Counted from the stretch's first letter, positions 34,544 through 44,358 are shown. The stretch: DNA of 64,000 nucleotides from Alkalimonas mucilaginosa (GCF_036327005.1 NZ_JAUGZK010000011.1:55206-119205), one strand, 5' to 3'. The notes: generated by a model not told the origin, from the sequence alone. Numbers and translations are program-made.

Positions 34544-35695
34544 ATGTTTGATCTGACGGTGGTTGGTGGTGGCATGGTTGGTGCCAGTATTGCGGCATAT
34601 ATGGCGCAGCAGGGCTGGCAAGTAGCGCTGGTAGAAGCGCAGCAGCCAGAGCCCTATGACGCCAGCCAACCGGCAGATTTACGGGTATCGGCCATCAGCC
34701 AGCGCAGCCAGCAGTGGTTGGAGCAATCCGGTGCCTGGCAGGCGGTTGCTGCGATGCGGTTATGTCCGTATCGGCGTTTGCAGGCCTTTGAGCGGCCAGA
34801 GCAGAGTGTGGAGTTTCACGCAGCCAGCATCAACCAGAGCGAACTTGGGCATATTGTCGAAAACCGCCTGCTGCAACTTGCGTGCTGGCAGCAATTCCCA
34901 CAAAGCTTACAGCTGTTTTGCCCGGCCAGGGTGATAGCTTTGCAGCAGGACGCTGACAGCGCACAGCTGACGTTGGATAATGGCGACTGTCTGCACAGCC
35001 GTTTGGTCATTGCGGCCGATGGCGCCCGTTCGGCACTGCGTCAGCTGGCTGGCATTGGTACCCGCGGCTGGCGTTATGCACAAGGCTGCCTGGTCGCCCA
35101 TGTGGTGACTGAGCTGCCGCAGCAGGATGTGACCTGGCAACAATTTACTGAAACTGGCCCCAAAGCTTTCTTACCGCTGCCGGGCCAGCAAGGATCCTTG
35201 GTTTGGTACGACAGCTTGCCTAAGGTGCAGCAGTTGGCTGCGATGTCGCCGCTAGCGCTCAGTCAGGCCATGATGGCTGCTTTTCCAGCGCAACTGGGAA
35301 ACATTGAAGTGCAAAGGGCGACCTGGTTCCCGCTGCAACGCTTGCATGCGTTATCCTATTATCAGCAACGGCTGGTATTGGTGGGGGATGCAGCCCATGC
35401 CATTCATCCGATGGCAGGGCAGGGGGTGAACCTTGGCTTTGCCGATGCGGCTTTATTGTGTCAGTTGTTGCAGCAATCAGGTGTGGCTGCGCTCGAGCAG
35501 CCGCAAGCGCTGCTGGCACGCTATCAGCAGCAACGTCAGCCGCAAAACTGGTTGATGATGAGCGGCATGGATGCACTCTATCAGGGCTTTGGCAGTCGGT
35601 CGCCACTGGTCAGGCAGCTACGTCAATTGGGTTTGGCGCTGGCCGGGCGAAGTAACTTGCTGAAAAAGCTGGTAACCCGTTATGCCACAGGCTAA
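34544..35695 (+). CDS. ubiF: UbiF-like FAD-dependent ubiquinone hydroxylase
   Basis: A flavin monooxygenase of the UbiH/UbiF/VisC family, which hydroxylates the ring in ubiquinone synthesis at the membrane. The 383 residues show the FAD motifs VVGGGMVGASIA (N-terminus), DGARSALRQ (about 160) and LVGDAAHAIHPMAGQGVNLGF (about 285). I assign UbiF by length and the ARSALRQLAG region. UbiH or UbiI cannot be fully excluded. GAGGG precedes the ATG at 34544; the open frame upstream to 34196 crosses the aguB promoter region and is not used. Confidence 0.8.
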   Translation: MFDLTVVGGGMVGASIAAYMAQQGWQVALVEAQQPEPYDASQPADLRVSAISQRSQQWLEQSGAWQAVAAMRLCPYRRLQAFERPEQSVEFHAASINQSELGHIVENRLLQLACWQQFPQSLQLFCPARVIALQQDADSAQLTLDNGDCLHSRLVIAADGARSALRQLAGIGTRGWRYAQGCLVAHVVTELPQQDVTWQQFTETGPKAFLPLPGQQGSLVWYDSLPKVQQLAAMSPLALSQAMMAAFPAQLGNIEVQRATWFPLQRLHALSYYQQRLVLVGDAAHAIHPMAGQGVNLGFADAALLCQLLQQSGVAALEQPQALLARYQQQRQPQNWLMMSGMDALYQGFGSRSPLVRQLRQLGLALAGRSNLLKKLVTRYATG

Positions 35696-35746
35696 GCGGG
35701 ATACATACAATGAGATTGAAATTCGGTGATGATTTGCTGCTGAGAA

Positions 35747-35821
35747 TGGCAGGGGTGCCAGGATTCGAACCTGGGCATGGCGGGATCAAAACCCGCTGCC
35801 TTACCGCTTGGCTACACCCCT
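35747..35821 (-). tRNA. tRNA-Gln (anticodon TTG), copy 2
   Basis: On the minus strand, acceptor AGGGGTG / CACCCCT, anticodon TTG in the loop TTTTGAT, and encoded CCA. It is 75 bases. Last gene of the cluster Met-Leu-Gln-Gln, transcribed toward lower coordinates. Confidence 0.95.
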
Positions 35822-35851
35822 AACAAGGATTTACATCAGAAGAAAGAGAAA

Positions 35852-35926
35852 TGGCAGGGGTGCCAGGATTCGAACCTGGGCATGGCGGGATCAAAACCCG
35901 CTGCCTTACCGCTTGGCTACACCCCT
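35852..35926 (-). tRNA. tRNA-Gln (anticodon TTG), copy 1
   Basis: Same sequence as the gene at 35747-35821, 105 bases apart. The order resembles metT-leuW-gln genes of E. coli. Confidence 0.95.
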
Positions 35927-35953
35927 GCAGTGTCTCTCCTTGCCTGGTACATA

Positions 35954-36038
35954 TGGTGCGGAAGGAGAGACTCGAACTCTCACACCTTGCGGCGCTGGAA
36001 CCTAAATCCAGTGCGTCTACCAATTCCGCCACTTCCGC
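35954..36038 (-). tRNA. tRNA-Leu (anticodon TAG)
   Basis: 85 bases on the minus strand, with acceptor GCGGAAG / CTTCCGC, anticodon TAG in loop ATTTAGG, a long variable arm and encoded CCA. Confidence 0.95.
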
Positions 36039-36059
36039 GACATGTACCTGAAGAAAAAG

Positions 36060-36136
36060 TGGTGGCTACAGCGGGAATCGAACCTGCGACCCCAGCATTA
36101 TGAGTGCTGTGCTCTAACCAGCTGAGCTATGTAGCC
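36060..36136 (-). tRNA. tRNA-Met elongator (anticodon CAT)
   Basis: 77 bases, acceptor GGCTACA / TGTAGCC with encoded CCA and anticodon CAT. The 1-72 base pair and the stem exclude the initiator type. It is the first gene of the minus-strand cluster. Confidence 0.92.
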
Positions 36137-36281
36137 ACGTTAACTTGTCTTCAGCAAGTGGCGCGTATTATCCGTATCTGCTTTGGCAGCGTCAACCGTT
36201 TTTTGCAATTTATGCCGGCTGCTCAAGTCCGTTTGCTGCTTTTATACGCAAGCTGTGTGATTAAAATGCAAAAGTACAGCG

Positions 36282-36848
36282 CTACTCACCAGATGCATTA
36301 ATTTTTTGTCTTTCGGCCGCGTAGGCTTCGTAATAAGTTCGGGTTAAATCTTCGGCCAAGCTTTCCAATACTTTTAAGTTTATTGCGTTTGGCTTAAAGT
36401 CCTTTCCAGCAGCAAGCTTATCCCGGTAGTAATGCAGCTCAGCTTCGTCGTTTTTCAAAAAGGCCACGGTGCCTGCCACAAACTCTTGAAACAGGAAGGG
36501 GTTGTTGGCTGCTGCGGTTGGTTCTGCTGCTAAAATTTGCTCACCAATTAAAATAGCACTTTTATAATCGCCTGCTAACGCAAGCATTTGCAACTGATGC
36601 CACTGAAGATTAACAGTCCAACCGTTATGCTCGGCATAATCTTCAATAAGGGTTGAAGCTTCTCTATAGCAGCCTTTGTATGCCAATACTGTCCATCCTT
36701 CACCAGGTGTTTCGTTAAACTGGCGCAAGCTAAGAGTGCGGCTGTGCTCTTGAACTTTTGACAGTATTTGAATGCAATGGTTTGCCATTACTGTCGGATG
36801 CGACAAGGATAAACTGAACAGGACAATACAAGAGAATTTATGCTTCAT
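36282..36848 (-). CDS. Small secreted protein of unknown function
   Basis: The 188-residue protein has a signal peptide (ends near VMA-NHC) and a helical, TPR-like layout (for example LQWHQLQMLALAGDYKSAILIGEQIL). Two Cys residues (NHC and GCY) may form a disulfide. I do not recognise the family. The start is ATG at 36848 or the adjacent ATG at 36851; no clear ribosome-binding site is visible. It is flanked by the tRNA cluster and ychF. Confidence 0.6.
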   Translation of the reverse strand: MKHKFSCIVLFSLSLSHPTVMANHCIQILSKVQEHSRTLSLRQFNETPGEGWTVLAYKGCYREASTLIEDYAEHNGWTVNLQWHQLQMLALAGDYKSAILIGEQILAAEPTAAANNPFLFQEFVAGTVAFLKNDEAELHYYRDKLAAGKDFKPNAINLKVLESLAEDLTRTYYEAYAAERQKINASGE

Positions 36849-36925
36849 CATTTGTCTTTAAGGTAACAATGCAACAAGAAGCAGCCGCCAGCGCTAAGAA
36901 CTTTCTGACGGCCTTACTGACTTCA

Positions 36926-38017
36926 TTACACATTAAACAGGAAATGCATCACATCGCCATCTTTGACAATGTAATTTTTGCCTTCAACCCGTAGCTTGCC
37001 AGCTTCTTTGGCACCAGCTTCACCCTTACAGGCAATAAAGTCGTCAAAGCCAATCACTTCGGCGCGGATAAAGCCTTTTTCAAAGTCGGTGTGAATGACG
37101 CCGGCAGCTTTCGGAGCACTGGCACCTATGGCAACTGTCCAGGCCCGCACTTCTTTGACACCGGCAGTGAAGTAAGTCTGCAGGCTTAGCAGCGAGTAGC
37201 CGCCGCGGATCACCCGGTTCAGGCCCGGTTCTTCCAGGCCAAGATCCGCCATAAATTCTGCTCGCTCGTCGTCGTCAAGCTCGGCGATTTCGGACTCAAT
37301 AGCGGCACATACCGGCACTACGATGGCATCTTCTTTGGCGGCAATGTTACGCACGATGTCCAGGTAGGGGTTATTCTCAAAACCATCTTCGGTCACATTG
37401 GCAATGTACATGGTCGGCTTGATGGTGAGGAAGTTCATGTAGCTTACCAGCGCTACCTCTTCCGGCTCCAGTGCCAGTTGGCGCAGGGTTAAGCCTTCTT
37501 CCAGATGCGCCTTGACTTTGGCCAGGACCTCTAGCTCAGCCTTGGCATCTTTGTCGCCAGACTTGGCTTTCTTGCCAACCCGCAACATAGCCCGTTCGGC
37601 ACTTTCCATATCGGCCAGCACCAGTTCCATATTGATGGTATCAATGTCATCGGCCGGGTCGACTTTGCCGGCAACATGGATGATGTTGTCGTCGTCAAAA
37701 CAACGCACGACATGACCAATGGCATCGGTTTCGCGGATATTGGCCAGGAATTTATTGCCAAGGCCTTCGCCTTTGGAAGCGCCTTTGACCAGACCGGCGA
37801 TATCAACAAATTCCATGGTGGTTGGGATCACCCGTTGTGGCTTGACGATGTCGGCCAGCTGGTTCAGGCGCTGATCCGGTACCGGTACCACGCCGGTATT
37901 GGGCTCAATGGTACAAAACGGAAAGTTGGCCGCTTCAATCCCGGCTTTGGTCAGTGCATTGAACAAGGTTGATTTACCAACATTCGGTAAACCGACAATT
38001 CCACATTTAAATCCCAT
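36926..38017 (-). CDS. ychF: Redox/ribosome-associated ATPase YchF
   Basis: An Obg-family P-loop protein that prefers ATP because its G4 motif is N-x-x-E rather than NKxD. Here it reads NVTE near residue 205. The G1 loop GLPNVGKST is at 8-16 and a TGS domain lies at the C-terminus (about 275-360). Full family length (363). It is 37 bases downstream of pth on the same strand, the usual pth-ychF order. Confidence 0.95.
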   Translation of the reverse strand: MGFKCGIVGLPNVGKSTLFNALTKAGIEAANFPFCTIEPNTGVVPVPDQRLNQLADIVKPQRVIPTTMEFVDIAGLVKGASKGEGLGNKFLANIRETDAIGHVVRCFDDDNIIHVAGKVDPADDIDTINMELVLADMESAERAMLRVGKKAKSGDKDAKAELEVLAKVKAHLEEGLTLRQLALEPEEVALVSYMNFLTIKPTMYIANVTEDGFENNPYLDIVRNIAAKEDAIVVPVCAAIESEIAELDDDERAEFMADLGLEEPGLNRVIRGGYSLLSLQTYFTAGVKEVRAWTVAIGASAPKAAGVIHTDFEKGFIRAEVIGFDDFIACKGEAGAKEAGKLRVEGKNYIVKDGDVMHFLFNV

Positions 38018-38054
38018 GACAGTGTCCTATCGTTGTGCAGCGACATGCTGCCAG

Positions 38055-38651
38055 TTACGCGGTGCTGGCCTGAAAACTATGCAAGCGGCTTTGCGCTTTC
38101 ACCAGGCCATCCTTCAGCAGTATTGGCAGGCAACGCAGTGCCTCATCAATACTGGCTTCGATTAGTGTTTGCTCACTGGCTGGTGCTTTGCCAAGCACAT
38201 AGCCGGTAACTTTGTGTTTATCCCCAGGATGACCAATGCCAAGCCGCAAACGCAAAAAGTTGGCGTCATTGGCCAGCCGTGCTGTGGTGTCTTTTAACCC
38301 ATTGTGACCAGCATGGCCACCACCGAGCTTAAAACGGGCAACGCCTGGTGCCAGCGCCATTTCATCGTGCGCGACTAAGATGTGCTCGGTAGGGATTTTA
38401 TAAAACTGCGCCACGGCTTGCACGGCTTTGCCGCTTAAGTTCATAAAGGTAGTGGGGATAAGCAGCTTGATGTCGTGACCAGCCAATGGAATACGGGCTA
38501 TATCACCAAAGAATTTGGGCTCATGCTTTAGCGACGTCTGAGCCTGTCGTGCCAGTTGCTCTACAAACCAGGCGCCGGCATTGTGTCTGGTCTGGCTGTA
38601 TTCGGGGCCTGGATTACCCAGGCCCACGATCAGCTGGATCGGCTGGGACAT
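38055..38651 (-). CDS. pth: Peptidyl-tRNA hydrolase
   Basis: Releases tRNA from peptidyl-tRNA that drops off the ribosome. The 198 residues carry Asn and His of GNPGPEYSQTRHNAG (catalytic His near 23) and Asp of AHDEMAL near 96. Start overlaps the rplY stop as TAATG, so translation is coupled. Confidence 0.95.
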   Translation of the reverse strand: MSQPIQLIVGLGNPGPEYSQTRHNAGAWFVEQLARQAQTSLKHEPKFFGDIARIPLAGHDIKLLIPTTFMNLSGKAVQAVAQFYKIPTEHILVAHDEMALAPGVARFKLGGGHAGHNGLKDTTARLANDANFLRLRLGIGHPGDKHKVTGYVLGKAPASEQTLIEASIDEALRCLPILLKDGLVKAQSRLHSFQASTA

Positions 38652-39274
38652 TACTCAGCAGATTCGGCTGCTTCACCTTCGTCAGCATCTACTGCTTTAC
38701 CAGCAGGTTTGTTGACAGAAACGACAGCCAGGTCATGGCCTTCGCCTTTGGTCAACTGAGTGAAGGTAACGCCTTTAGGTGCAACCAGATCAGATAAGTG
38801 GATGGTCTGACCGATTTCAACATTGCTCAGATCAACCTCGATGAACTCAGGCAGATCTTTTGGCAGCACGTTGATTTCAACTTCGTTGGCACCGTGAACA
38901 ACCACGCCGCCTTTCTTGATGGCGACTTCTTCGTTCAGGAAGTGCAGAGGCACAGTAGTGTGCAGCTCATGGCCAGCTTCAACACGTTGGAAATCGACGT
39001 GCATGATTTTTGGCTTGAACGGGTGACGCTGCATATCTTTAACGATGGCCTGGATCTTTTCTTTGCCGACATTCAGGGTCAGAATGTGCGAGTAGAAAGA
39101 TTCAAAGCTTTGTGCTTTCAACAGCTTAGAGTGCTCTAAAGTGATTGACAGAGCATCTTTGTGACCACCGTAAATGATGGCTGGTACTTTATCCTCGTGA
39201 CGCAGGCGGCGGCTCGCACCTTTCCCCAGGTCAGTCCGGACTTCAGCATCTAATGTATAAATTGCGTCAGACAT
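38651..39274 (-). CDS. rplY: 50S ribosomal protein L25 (CTC type)
   Basis: Binds 5S rRNA. The 207-residue protein is the long CTC form, with an L25 RNA-binding beta barrel (about 1-95) plus a C-terminal beta domain (about 100-190) and an acidic Glu/Ala tail. The ATG at 39274 has GGAG seven bases before it. An in-frame start at 39334 would add 20 residues over the likely promoter region. It shares a message with pth and probably ychF. Confidence 0.94.
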   Translation of the reverse strand: MSDAIYTLDAEVRTDLGKGASRRLRHEDKVPAIIYGGHKDALSITLEHSKLLKAQSFESFYSHILTLNVGKEKIQAIVKDMQRHPFKPKIMHVDFQRVEAGHELHTTVPLHFLNEEVAIKKGGVVVHGANEVEINVLPKDLPEFIEVDLSNVEIGQTIHLSDLVAPKGVTFTQLTKGEGHDLAVVSVNKPAGKAVDADEGEAAESAE

Positions 39275-39383
39275 GGCTTTACTCCAATAATTCATAAGGT
39301 TCCACAGCCCGCGACCAGACTGTGGGACGTTCACCCCCGAAAGGGGCGCGACATAATACCACCCGCAGGATCAGCGTGCAATG

Positions 39384-39406
39384 AAAAAGGCACCCTGAGG
39401 TGCCTT
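39384..39406 (-). terminator. Terminator after prs
   Basis: Perfect 8-bp stem AAGGCACC / GGTGCCTT with loop of four, followed on the minus strand by a T run (TTTTTC). It stands 22 bases after the prs stop codon. Confidence 0.85.
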
Positions 39407-39428
39407 CTGTCACAGCATCGAGATGCGT

Positions 39429-40373
39429 TTAATCAAACATCGACGAAATGGATTCTTCGTTGCTGATGCGGCGAATGCACTCGGCCATCATTTCGCTCAG
39501 CGACAGCTGGCGCACTTTGGCGACTTTTTTCATCTCAGCACTCAGCGGAATGGTGTCGGTCACGATCAGCTCATCGATCACAGAGTTGGCAATGATTTGT
39601 GGCGCATTGCCGGAGAACACCGGGTGGGTGGCATAGGCAAAGACCCGCTTGGCGCCTTGCTCTTTTAAGGCTTCAGCGGCTTTGCACAGGGTGCCGCCGG
39701 TATCGATCATATCGTCGACCAGAATACAATCACGATCCTTCACATCACCGATGATGTGCATCACCTGGGATACATTGGCTTTTGGACGGCGTTTGTCGAT
39801 GATGGCTAAATCAGCATCGTTCAGCAGTTTAGCTACCGCACGGGCACGGACTACACCGCCGATATCCGGTGAAACCACCACTGGTGATTGCAAATCTTTT
39901 TTGCGCATATCTTCCAGCAGCACCGGGCTGGCAAAGACGTTATCGACCGGCACATCAAAGAAACCCTGGATCTGCTCGGCATGCAGGTCTACGGTCAGTA
40001 CCCGATCCACCCCGACGCTGGACAGGAAATCGGCCACGACTTTGGCGGTAATAGGCACCCGGGCAGAGCGAACCCGACGATCCTGGCGGGCATAACCAAA
40101 GTAGGGCAGTACCGCAGTGATCCGGCCGGCGGAGGCACGACGTAATGCATCCACCATCACAATCAGTTCCATCAGGTTGTCGTTGGTTGGCGCACAGGTA
40201 GACTGAATGATAAAAACGTCGGAGCCACGGACATTTTCATTGATCATCACGCTGACTTCGCCATCGCTGAAGCGGCCAACATCGGCATCACCTAATTTGA
40301 TGTAGAGTCGGCTGGCAATTTTGCTTGCGAGTTCTGGTATGGCGTTACCAGCAAAAACCTTCATATCGGGCAC
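39429..40373 (-). CDS. prs: Ribose-phosphate pyrophosphokinase
   Basis: Makes PRPP from ribose 5-phosphate and ATP for nucleotide, histidine and tryptophan synthesis. The 314 residues show FGYARQDRR (ATP flap), VDLHAEQIQGFF and the PRPP loop LVDDMIDTGGT. The start is GTG, as in E. coli (VPDMK), with GAGGA seven bases upstream. It follows ispE on the same strand after 83 bases. Confidence 0.96.
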   Translation of the reverse strand: MPDMKVFAGNAIPELASKIASRLYIKLGDADVGRFSDGEVSVMINENVRGSDVFIIQSTCAPTNDNLMELIVMVDALRRASAGRITAVLPYFGYARQDRRVRSARVPITAKVVADFLSSVGVDRVLTVDLHAEQIQGFFDVPVDNVFASPVLLEDMRKKDLQSPVVVSPDIGGVVRARAVAKLLNDADLAIIDKRRPKANVSQVMHIIGDVKDRDCILVDDMIDTGGTLCKAAEALKEQGAKRVFAYATHPVFSGNAPQIIANSVIDELIVTDTIPLSAEMKKVAKVRQLSLSEMMAECIRRISNEESISSMFD

Positions 40374-40456
40374 GGTAGGATCCTCAGGGCAGTTGGAGTC
40401 CGGTTAAACAGTTTTGACCCTGCCACAAGCAGGGCCCTGATGGTAATGATGCGGCA

Positions 40457-41305
40457 TTACCTAAACGCGGCCAGAGCAGCCAGGACTGGCGACTCATTGA
40501 CCCCTCTGGCGACAAAGCCCCGACAGAACGAGGGCAAATTGCGCAGAGCAGCTTCCGCTTGCATACGATCAGAAAACGCGGCGAACACACTGGCTCCGGT
40601 CCCTGTCATGCGGCTTGGGGCGTATTCTAACAACCACTGTAAGGTTAATGCAACATTCGGATAGAGCTGACTGACCAGTGGCTCGCAGTCGTTGTGCCAG
40701 TCTGACTGTAGCACCTGCTGCAGGCTGATTTTTGCTGTGTCTCTTGGTAAATCAGGGTGTTGAAATATTTCTTTGGTGGAAATATGGCAATTTGGTGTAG
40801 CCACCAGATACCAGCGCTCGGGCAGTGCAATCGGCGTCAAATGCTCGCCGACACCTTCGGCAAAAGCGGTGTAACCCTGCACAAAAACAGGCACATCGGC
40901 GCCCAGTTGCAAACCAAGCTCAGCCAGTTGTTGCCGGCTTAGTCCCAGTTGCCACAGCTGGTTCAGCGCCAGCAGGGTGGTGGCGGCATCGGAAGAGCCG
41001 CCCCCCAGACCGCCGCCCATGGGCAATCGTTTCTCCAGTTGGATCGCTGCACCCTGAGTGCAGCCGGTGGTATGCTGCAATAAACGCGCGGCTTTTAGCA
41101 CCAGATTATCATCCGTCACCAGTTCAGCCTGATTGCAGCTTAAGCGGAGTTCTGCCGTGGGAAGGGTTGAAAAGTGCAGGGTGTCGCCATAATCCAGCAA
41201 CTGGAAAATACTTTGTAGCTCGTGGTAGCCATCGGCCCGGCGCCCGGTGATGTGCAAAAATAAATTCAGTTTTGCTACCGCGGGCAGGCTGAGAGTGTTA
41301 TTCAT
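40457..41305 (-). CDS. ispE: 4-diphosphocytidyl-2-C-methyl-D-erythritol kinase
   Basis: Phosphorylates CDP-methylerythritol in the non-mevalonate isoprenoid route. The 282 residues carry the GHMP-kinase ATP loop PMGGGLGGGSSDAA (near 95) and the N-terminal KLNLFLHITGRRADGYHEL. The start overlaps the lolB stop by 4 bases. Its place between lolB and prs is the standard gammaproteobacterial order. Confidence 0.95.
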   Translation of the reverse strand: MNNTLSLPAVAKLNLFLHITGRRADGYHELQSIFQLLDYGDTLHFSTLPTAELRLSCNQAELVTDDNLVLKAARLLQHTTGCTQGAAIQLEKRLPMGGGLGGGSSDAATTLLALNQLWQLGLSRQQLAELGLQLGADVPVFVQGYTAFAEGVGEHLTPIALPERWYLVATPNCHISTKEIFQHPDLPRDTAKISLQQVLQSDWHNDCEPLVSQLYPNVALTLQWLLEYAPSRMTGTGASVFAAFSDRMQAEAALRNLPSFCRGFVARGVNESPVLAALAAFR

Positions 41306-41904
41306 AGCTGCCAGCTCCGGATCAGCAGGCGGATGCGAATATCATCCGATTGCACCACAATGCGTCTGGGCAGGGCCAGGCTATCGGAGAAGAAGCTTTC
41401 ATAGCGCACCTGCCAGTGATCACCGCTGCGATCCTGTAATGTAAACGCAATTAAGCGGCCCAGCTCATCGTACTCTTTGGCACTGGCATGGTCGCCAGCT
41501 AAACCTTTCAGCCATAACGGCATCTCGTCCAGCGGCAGGCTCCAGCCTGTCAGCGCCAGCATCAGCTCGCTGCTGTTGCTGGCCTGGTAATCTTCGCCCC
41601 GGACTTGCAGGCGGGTGCTGCCAGCGCTGCTGTCCAGTCTGAAGATGCTGATACCAAAGGAGTTGTTCATTCTGGCCCGATAGTCGTCAGCCTGCTGCTG
41701 CCAGAGCAGGCTGCCACTGACGTTGTCGGCCGGGCTTTGGATCCCCATGGTGGCTGTTAGCTCAAAGTGCTGCAGCTGTTCAATTCGATCCTGCCGCTGC
41801 TGGGCTGTCAGAATGGGGCCATCGGTCCGGGGCTTCAGGCTGCAACCACTAAGCAAGAAGGTCAGCAATAACAGGGAAAACAGGATTTTTACTGCTTTTG
41901 GCAC
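41302..41904 (-). CDS. lolB: Outer-membrane lipoprotein receptor LolB
   Basis: Takes lipoproteins from LolA and inserts them in the outer membrane. With the GTG at 41904 the protein is 200 residues with a lipoprotein signal (LLSGCS, Cys near residue 21); GAGGA lies seven bases before it. The ATG at 41952 would add 16 residues before the signal, so I choose the GTG. Trp- and Leu-rich strands in the body fit the LolB barrel. Confidence 0.88.
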   Translation of the reverse strand: MPKAVKILFSLLLLTFLLSGCSLKPRTDGPILTAQQRQDRIEQLQHFELTATMGIQSPADNVSGSLLWQQQADDYRARMNNSFGISIFRLDSSAGSTRLQVRGEDYQASNSSELMLALTGWSLPLDEMPLWLKGLAGDHASAKEYDELGRLIAFTLQDRSGDHWQVRYESFFSDSLALPRRIVVQSDDIRIRLLIRSWQL

Positions 41905-41986
41905 ACGAAAGTCCTCGTCTGAGCTTTTATTAATCTGGGCTTTTTCGTACAATTCGCCCCTTCAATATCAAGGTTATTACAGGTGA

Positions 41987-43234
41987 ATGGCCATTTACGC
42001 ATTAGGCATTAATCACAAAACAGCACCAGTGGCACTGCGTGAACAAGTGGCTTTTGCACCTGAGCAGGTGCCACAGGCGCTGCGTGAGCTGGCAACCGTG
42101 GCGAATGTCACCGATGCGGTGATCCTGTCGACCTGCAATCGCACTGAGGTGTATTTTAACGGTTCCACCGAGCAAGCGGAACAGGTGATTGCCTGGTTAA
42201 GTGAATTTCACCAACTGGATAGCCAAACCATGCAGCCTCATTTGTATCTCTACCAGCAGCAGGATGCGGCGACACACCTGATGCGGGTGGCATCCGGGCT
42301 CGATTCACTGGTATTAGGCGAGCCGCAGATTTTAGGCCAGGTAAAGCAAGCGTATAGTCAGTCGCGCCAGGCTGGCACCATCAACCCACAGTTTGAACGC
42401 TTGTTTCAAAAAACCTTTGCTATCGCCAAGCAGGTACGCACAGAAACCGAGATTGGTGCCAATGCGGTATCGGTTGCTTTTGTTGCTGTCAGTCTGGCGA
42501 AACAAATTTTTGGCCGGTTGGATAAAGTGTCAGTGCTACTGATTGGCGCTGGTGAAACCATCGAGCTGGTAGCCCGCCATTTAAAAGAGCAGGGGGCCAG
42601 CAGGCTGACGGTAGCCAACCGGACCTATGAGCGAGGTTTGGCATTGGCTGAAGCTTTTGGGGCTGAAGTGGTGACCTTATCGCAAGTTCCTGCTGTTCTG
42701 GGGCGGGCTGATGTGGTGATTAGCTCGACGGCCAGTACCCTTCCAATTATCGGTAAAGGCATGATTGAACAAGCTTTGAAAGCCCGTAAACACAAACCGA
42801 TGTTTTTGGTGGATTTGGCAGTGCCTCGCGACATTGAAGCGCAGGTAGCAGAGCTGGATGATGCTTATCTCTATACTGTTGATGATTTACAGAGCATTAT
42901 TGCGCAAAATATGGAATCAAGGCAGCAGGCCGCCCAGCAAGCTGAACAGCTGATTGCACAGGGAGTAACAGATTTTCAGCAATGGTTGTTGTTGCAAGGC
43001 AGTGTGGACTGGGTGCGCGATTACCGTCAGCAGTGTGAACAGATAAAAAATGAGTTGCTGGCGAAAGCTGTGAATCAACTGGTAGCTGGCCAGGAACCCG
43101 AGAAGGTGATGGCAGAACTGGCCACCCGTCTGAGCAACCGGCTGATGCACAGTCCGACCAAGGCCATCCGGCATCTGGTGCAGGATGAAAGCGTGCAGCC
43201 GCGCGCACTTATCAATATTTTACTTGATCTCTGA
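41987..43234 (+). CDS. hemA: Glutamyl-tRNA reductase
   Basis: Reduces glutamyl-tRNA to glutamate-1-semialdehyde, the first step of heme synthesis. The 415 residues have the catalytic Cys in STCNRTEVYF near residue 50, the NADPH-binding VLLIGAGETIEL near 185 and the C-terminal dimerisation helix. It diverges from lolB with an 82-base gap and starts the hemA-prfA-prmC run. Confidence 0.95.
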   Translation: MAIYALGINHKTAPVALREQVAFAPEQVPQALRELATVANVTDAVILSTCNRTEVYFNGSTEQAEQVIAWLSEFHQLDSQTMQPHLYLYQQQDAATHLMRVASGLDSLVLGEPQILGQVKQAYSQSRQAGTINPQFERLFQKTFAIAKQVRTETEIGANAVSVAFVAVSLAKQIFGRLDKVSVLLIGAGETIELVARHLKEQGASRLTVANRTYERGLALAEAFGAEVVTLSQVPAVLGRADVVISSTASTLPIIGKGMIEQALKARKHKPMFLVDLAVPRDIEAQVAELDDAYLYTVDDLQSIIAQNMESRQQAAQQAEQLIAQGVTDFQQWLLLQGSVDWVRDYRQQCEQIKNELLAKAVNQLVAGQEPEKVMAELATRLSNRLMHSPTKAIRHLVQDESVQPRALINILLDL

Positions 43235-43266
43235 TACAGTTCAGGGTTTATAAGGGTTAACCCATC

Positions 43267-44355
43267 ATGAAAGCATCGGTCTATTCGAAACTGGAAGCAT
43301 TAACAGAGCGGTACGAAGAAGTGCAGGCGCTGCTCAGTGATGCCAGTATTATCGCCAATCAGGAGCGTTTTCGCGAACTGTCAAAAGAATACAGCCAGTT
43401 GGAGGATGTCAGTAAAGCCTTTGTGCATTACCAACAGACTGAACAGGCTCTGGCAGAAACTGAATTGATGCAGCAAGACAGCGATCCAGATGTGCGGGAG
43501 ATGGCCCAGGATGAGTACAAAGAGTTAAAGCAACAACTGGAAGCACTGCAAGCCGAGCTGCAAATTCTGATGCTGCCAAGAGATCCGAACGACAGCAACA
43601 ACTGCTTTTTAGAGATCCGTGCCGGTGCGGGGGGCGATGAAGCAGCAATTTTTGCAGGGGATTTGTTCCGCATGTACAGCCGTTTTGCGGAGAGTCGGGG
43701 CTGGCGGCTGGAAGTCATGAGTGCCAGTGAAGGCGAGCATGGTGGTTACAAAGAAATCATTGCGCATTTATCCGGTGAAGGGGTCTACGGTACCATGAAG
43801 TTTGAATCCGGTGGTCATCGGGTGCAGCGGGTACCAGCGACGGAGTCGCAAGGCCGGGTGCATACTTCGGCTTGTACTGTGGCGGTGATGCCGGAAATCC
43901 CGGAAAGTGAAGCGATAGAAATCAATCCAGCCGATTTACGGGTCGATACTTTTCGGGCTTCCGGTGCCGGAGGGCAGCACGTCAACCGGACCGACTCGGC
44001 CATCCGTTTAACGCACTTGCCAACCGGTATCGTGGTGGAGTGTCAGGAAGAGCGCTCGCAGCATAAAAATCGAGCCAAAGCCATGAGCATGCTGCAATCG
44101 CGTATTCAGGCAGCGGAAGATGAAAAGCGCCGTTTATCGGAAGAGTCGACCCGTCGCTTGCTGGTAGGTAGCGGCGATCGCTCCGAGCGGATCCGTACCT
44201 ACAACTTCCCCCAAGGCCGTCTGACCGATCATCGCATCAATCTGACGCTGTACCGGCTCAGTGAAATTATGGAAGGTAGCCTGGAGTTGGTCCTGCAGCC
44301 GATTCAACAAGAGCATCAGGCCGATTTGCTGGCTGCTATGTCCGAAGACAACTAA
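43267..44355 (+). CDS. prfA: Peptide chain release factor 1
   Basis: Recognises UAA and UAG stop codons. The 362 residues carry the stop-reading PAT tripeptide (in VPATESQGR) and the GGQ loop (GAGGQHVNRTDSA near 235), the site methylated by PrmC, whose gene follows after 3 bases. Confidence 0.96.
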   Translation: MKASVYSKLEALTERYEEVQALLSDASIIANQERFRELSKEYSQLEDVSKAFVHYQQTEQALAETELMQQDSDPDVREMAQDEYKELKQQLEALQAELQILMLPRDPNDSNNCFLEIRAGAGGDEAAIFAGDLFRMYSRFAESRGWRLEVMSASEGEHGGYKEIIAHLSGEGVYGTMKFESGGHRVQRVPATESQGRVHTSACTVAVMPEIPESEAIEINPADLRVDTFRASGAGGQHVNRTDSAIRLTHLPTGIVVECQEERSQHKNRAKAMSMLQSRIQAAEDEKRRLSEESTRRLLVGSGDRSERIRTYNFPQGRLTDHRINLTLYRLSEIMEGSLELVLQPIQQEHQADLLAAMSEDN

Positions 44356-44358
44356 ATC

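Noticed and set aside
35777..36103. Open frames across the tRNA-Gln/Leu/Met cluster
   Set aside because: They read through tRNA genes on the opposite strand and contain translated tRNA repeats, not protein.
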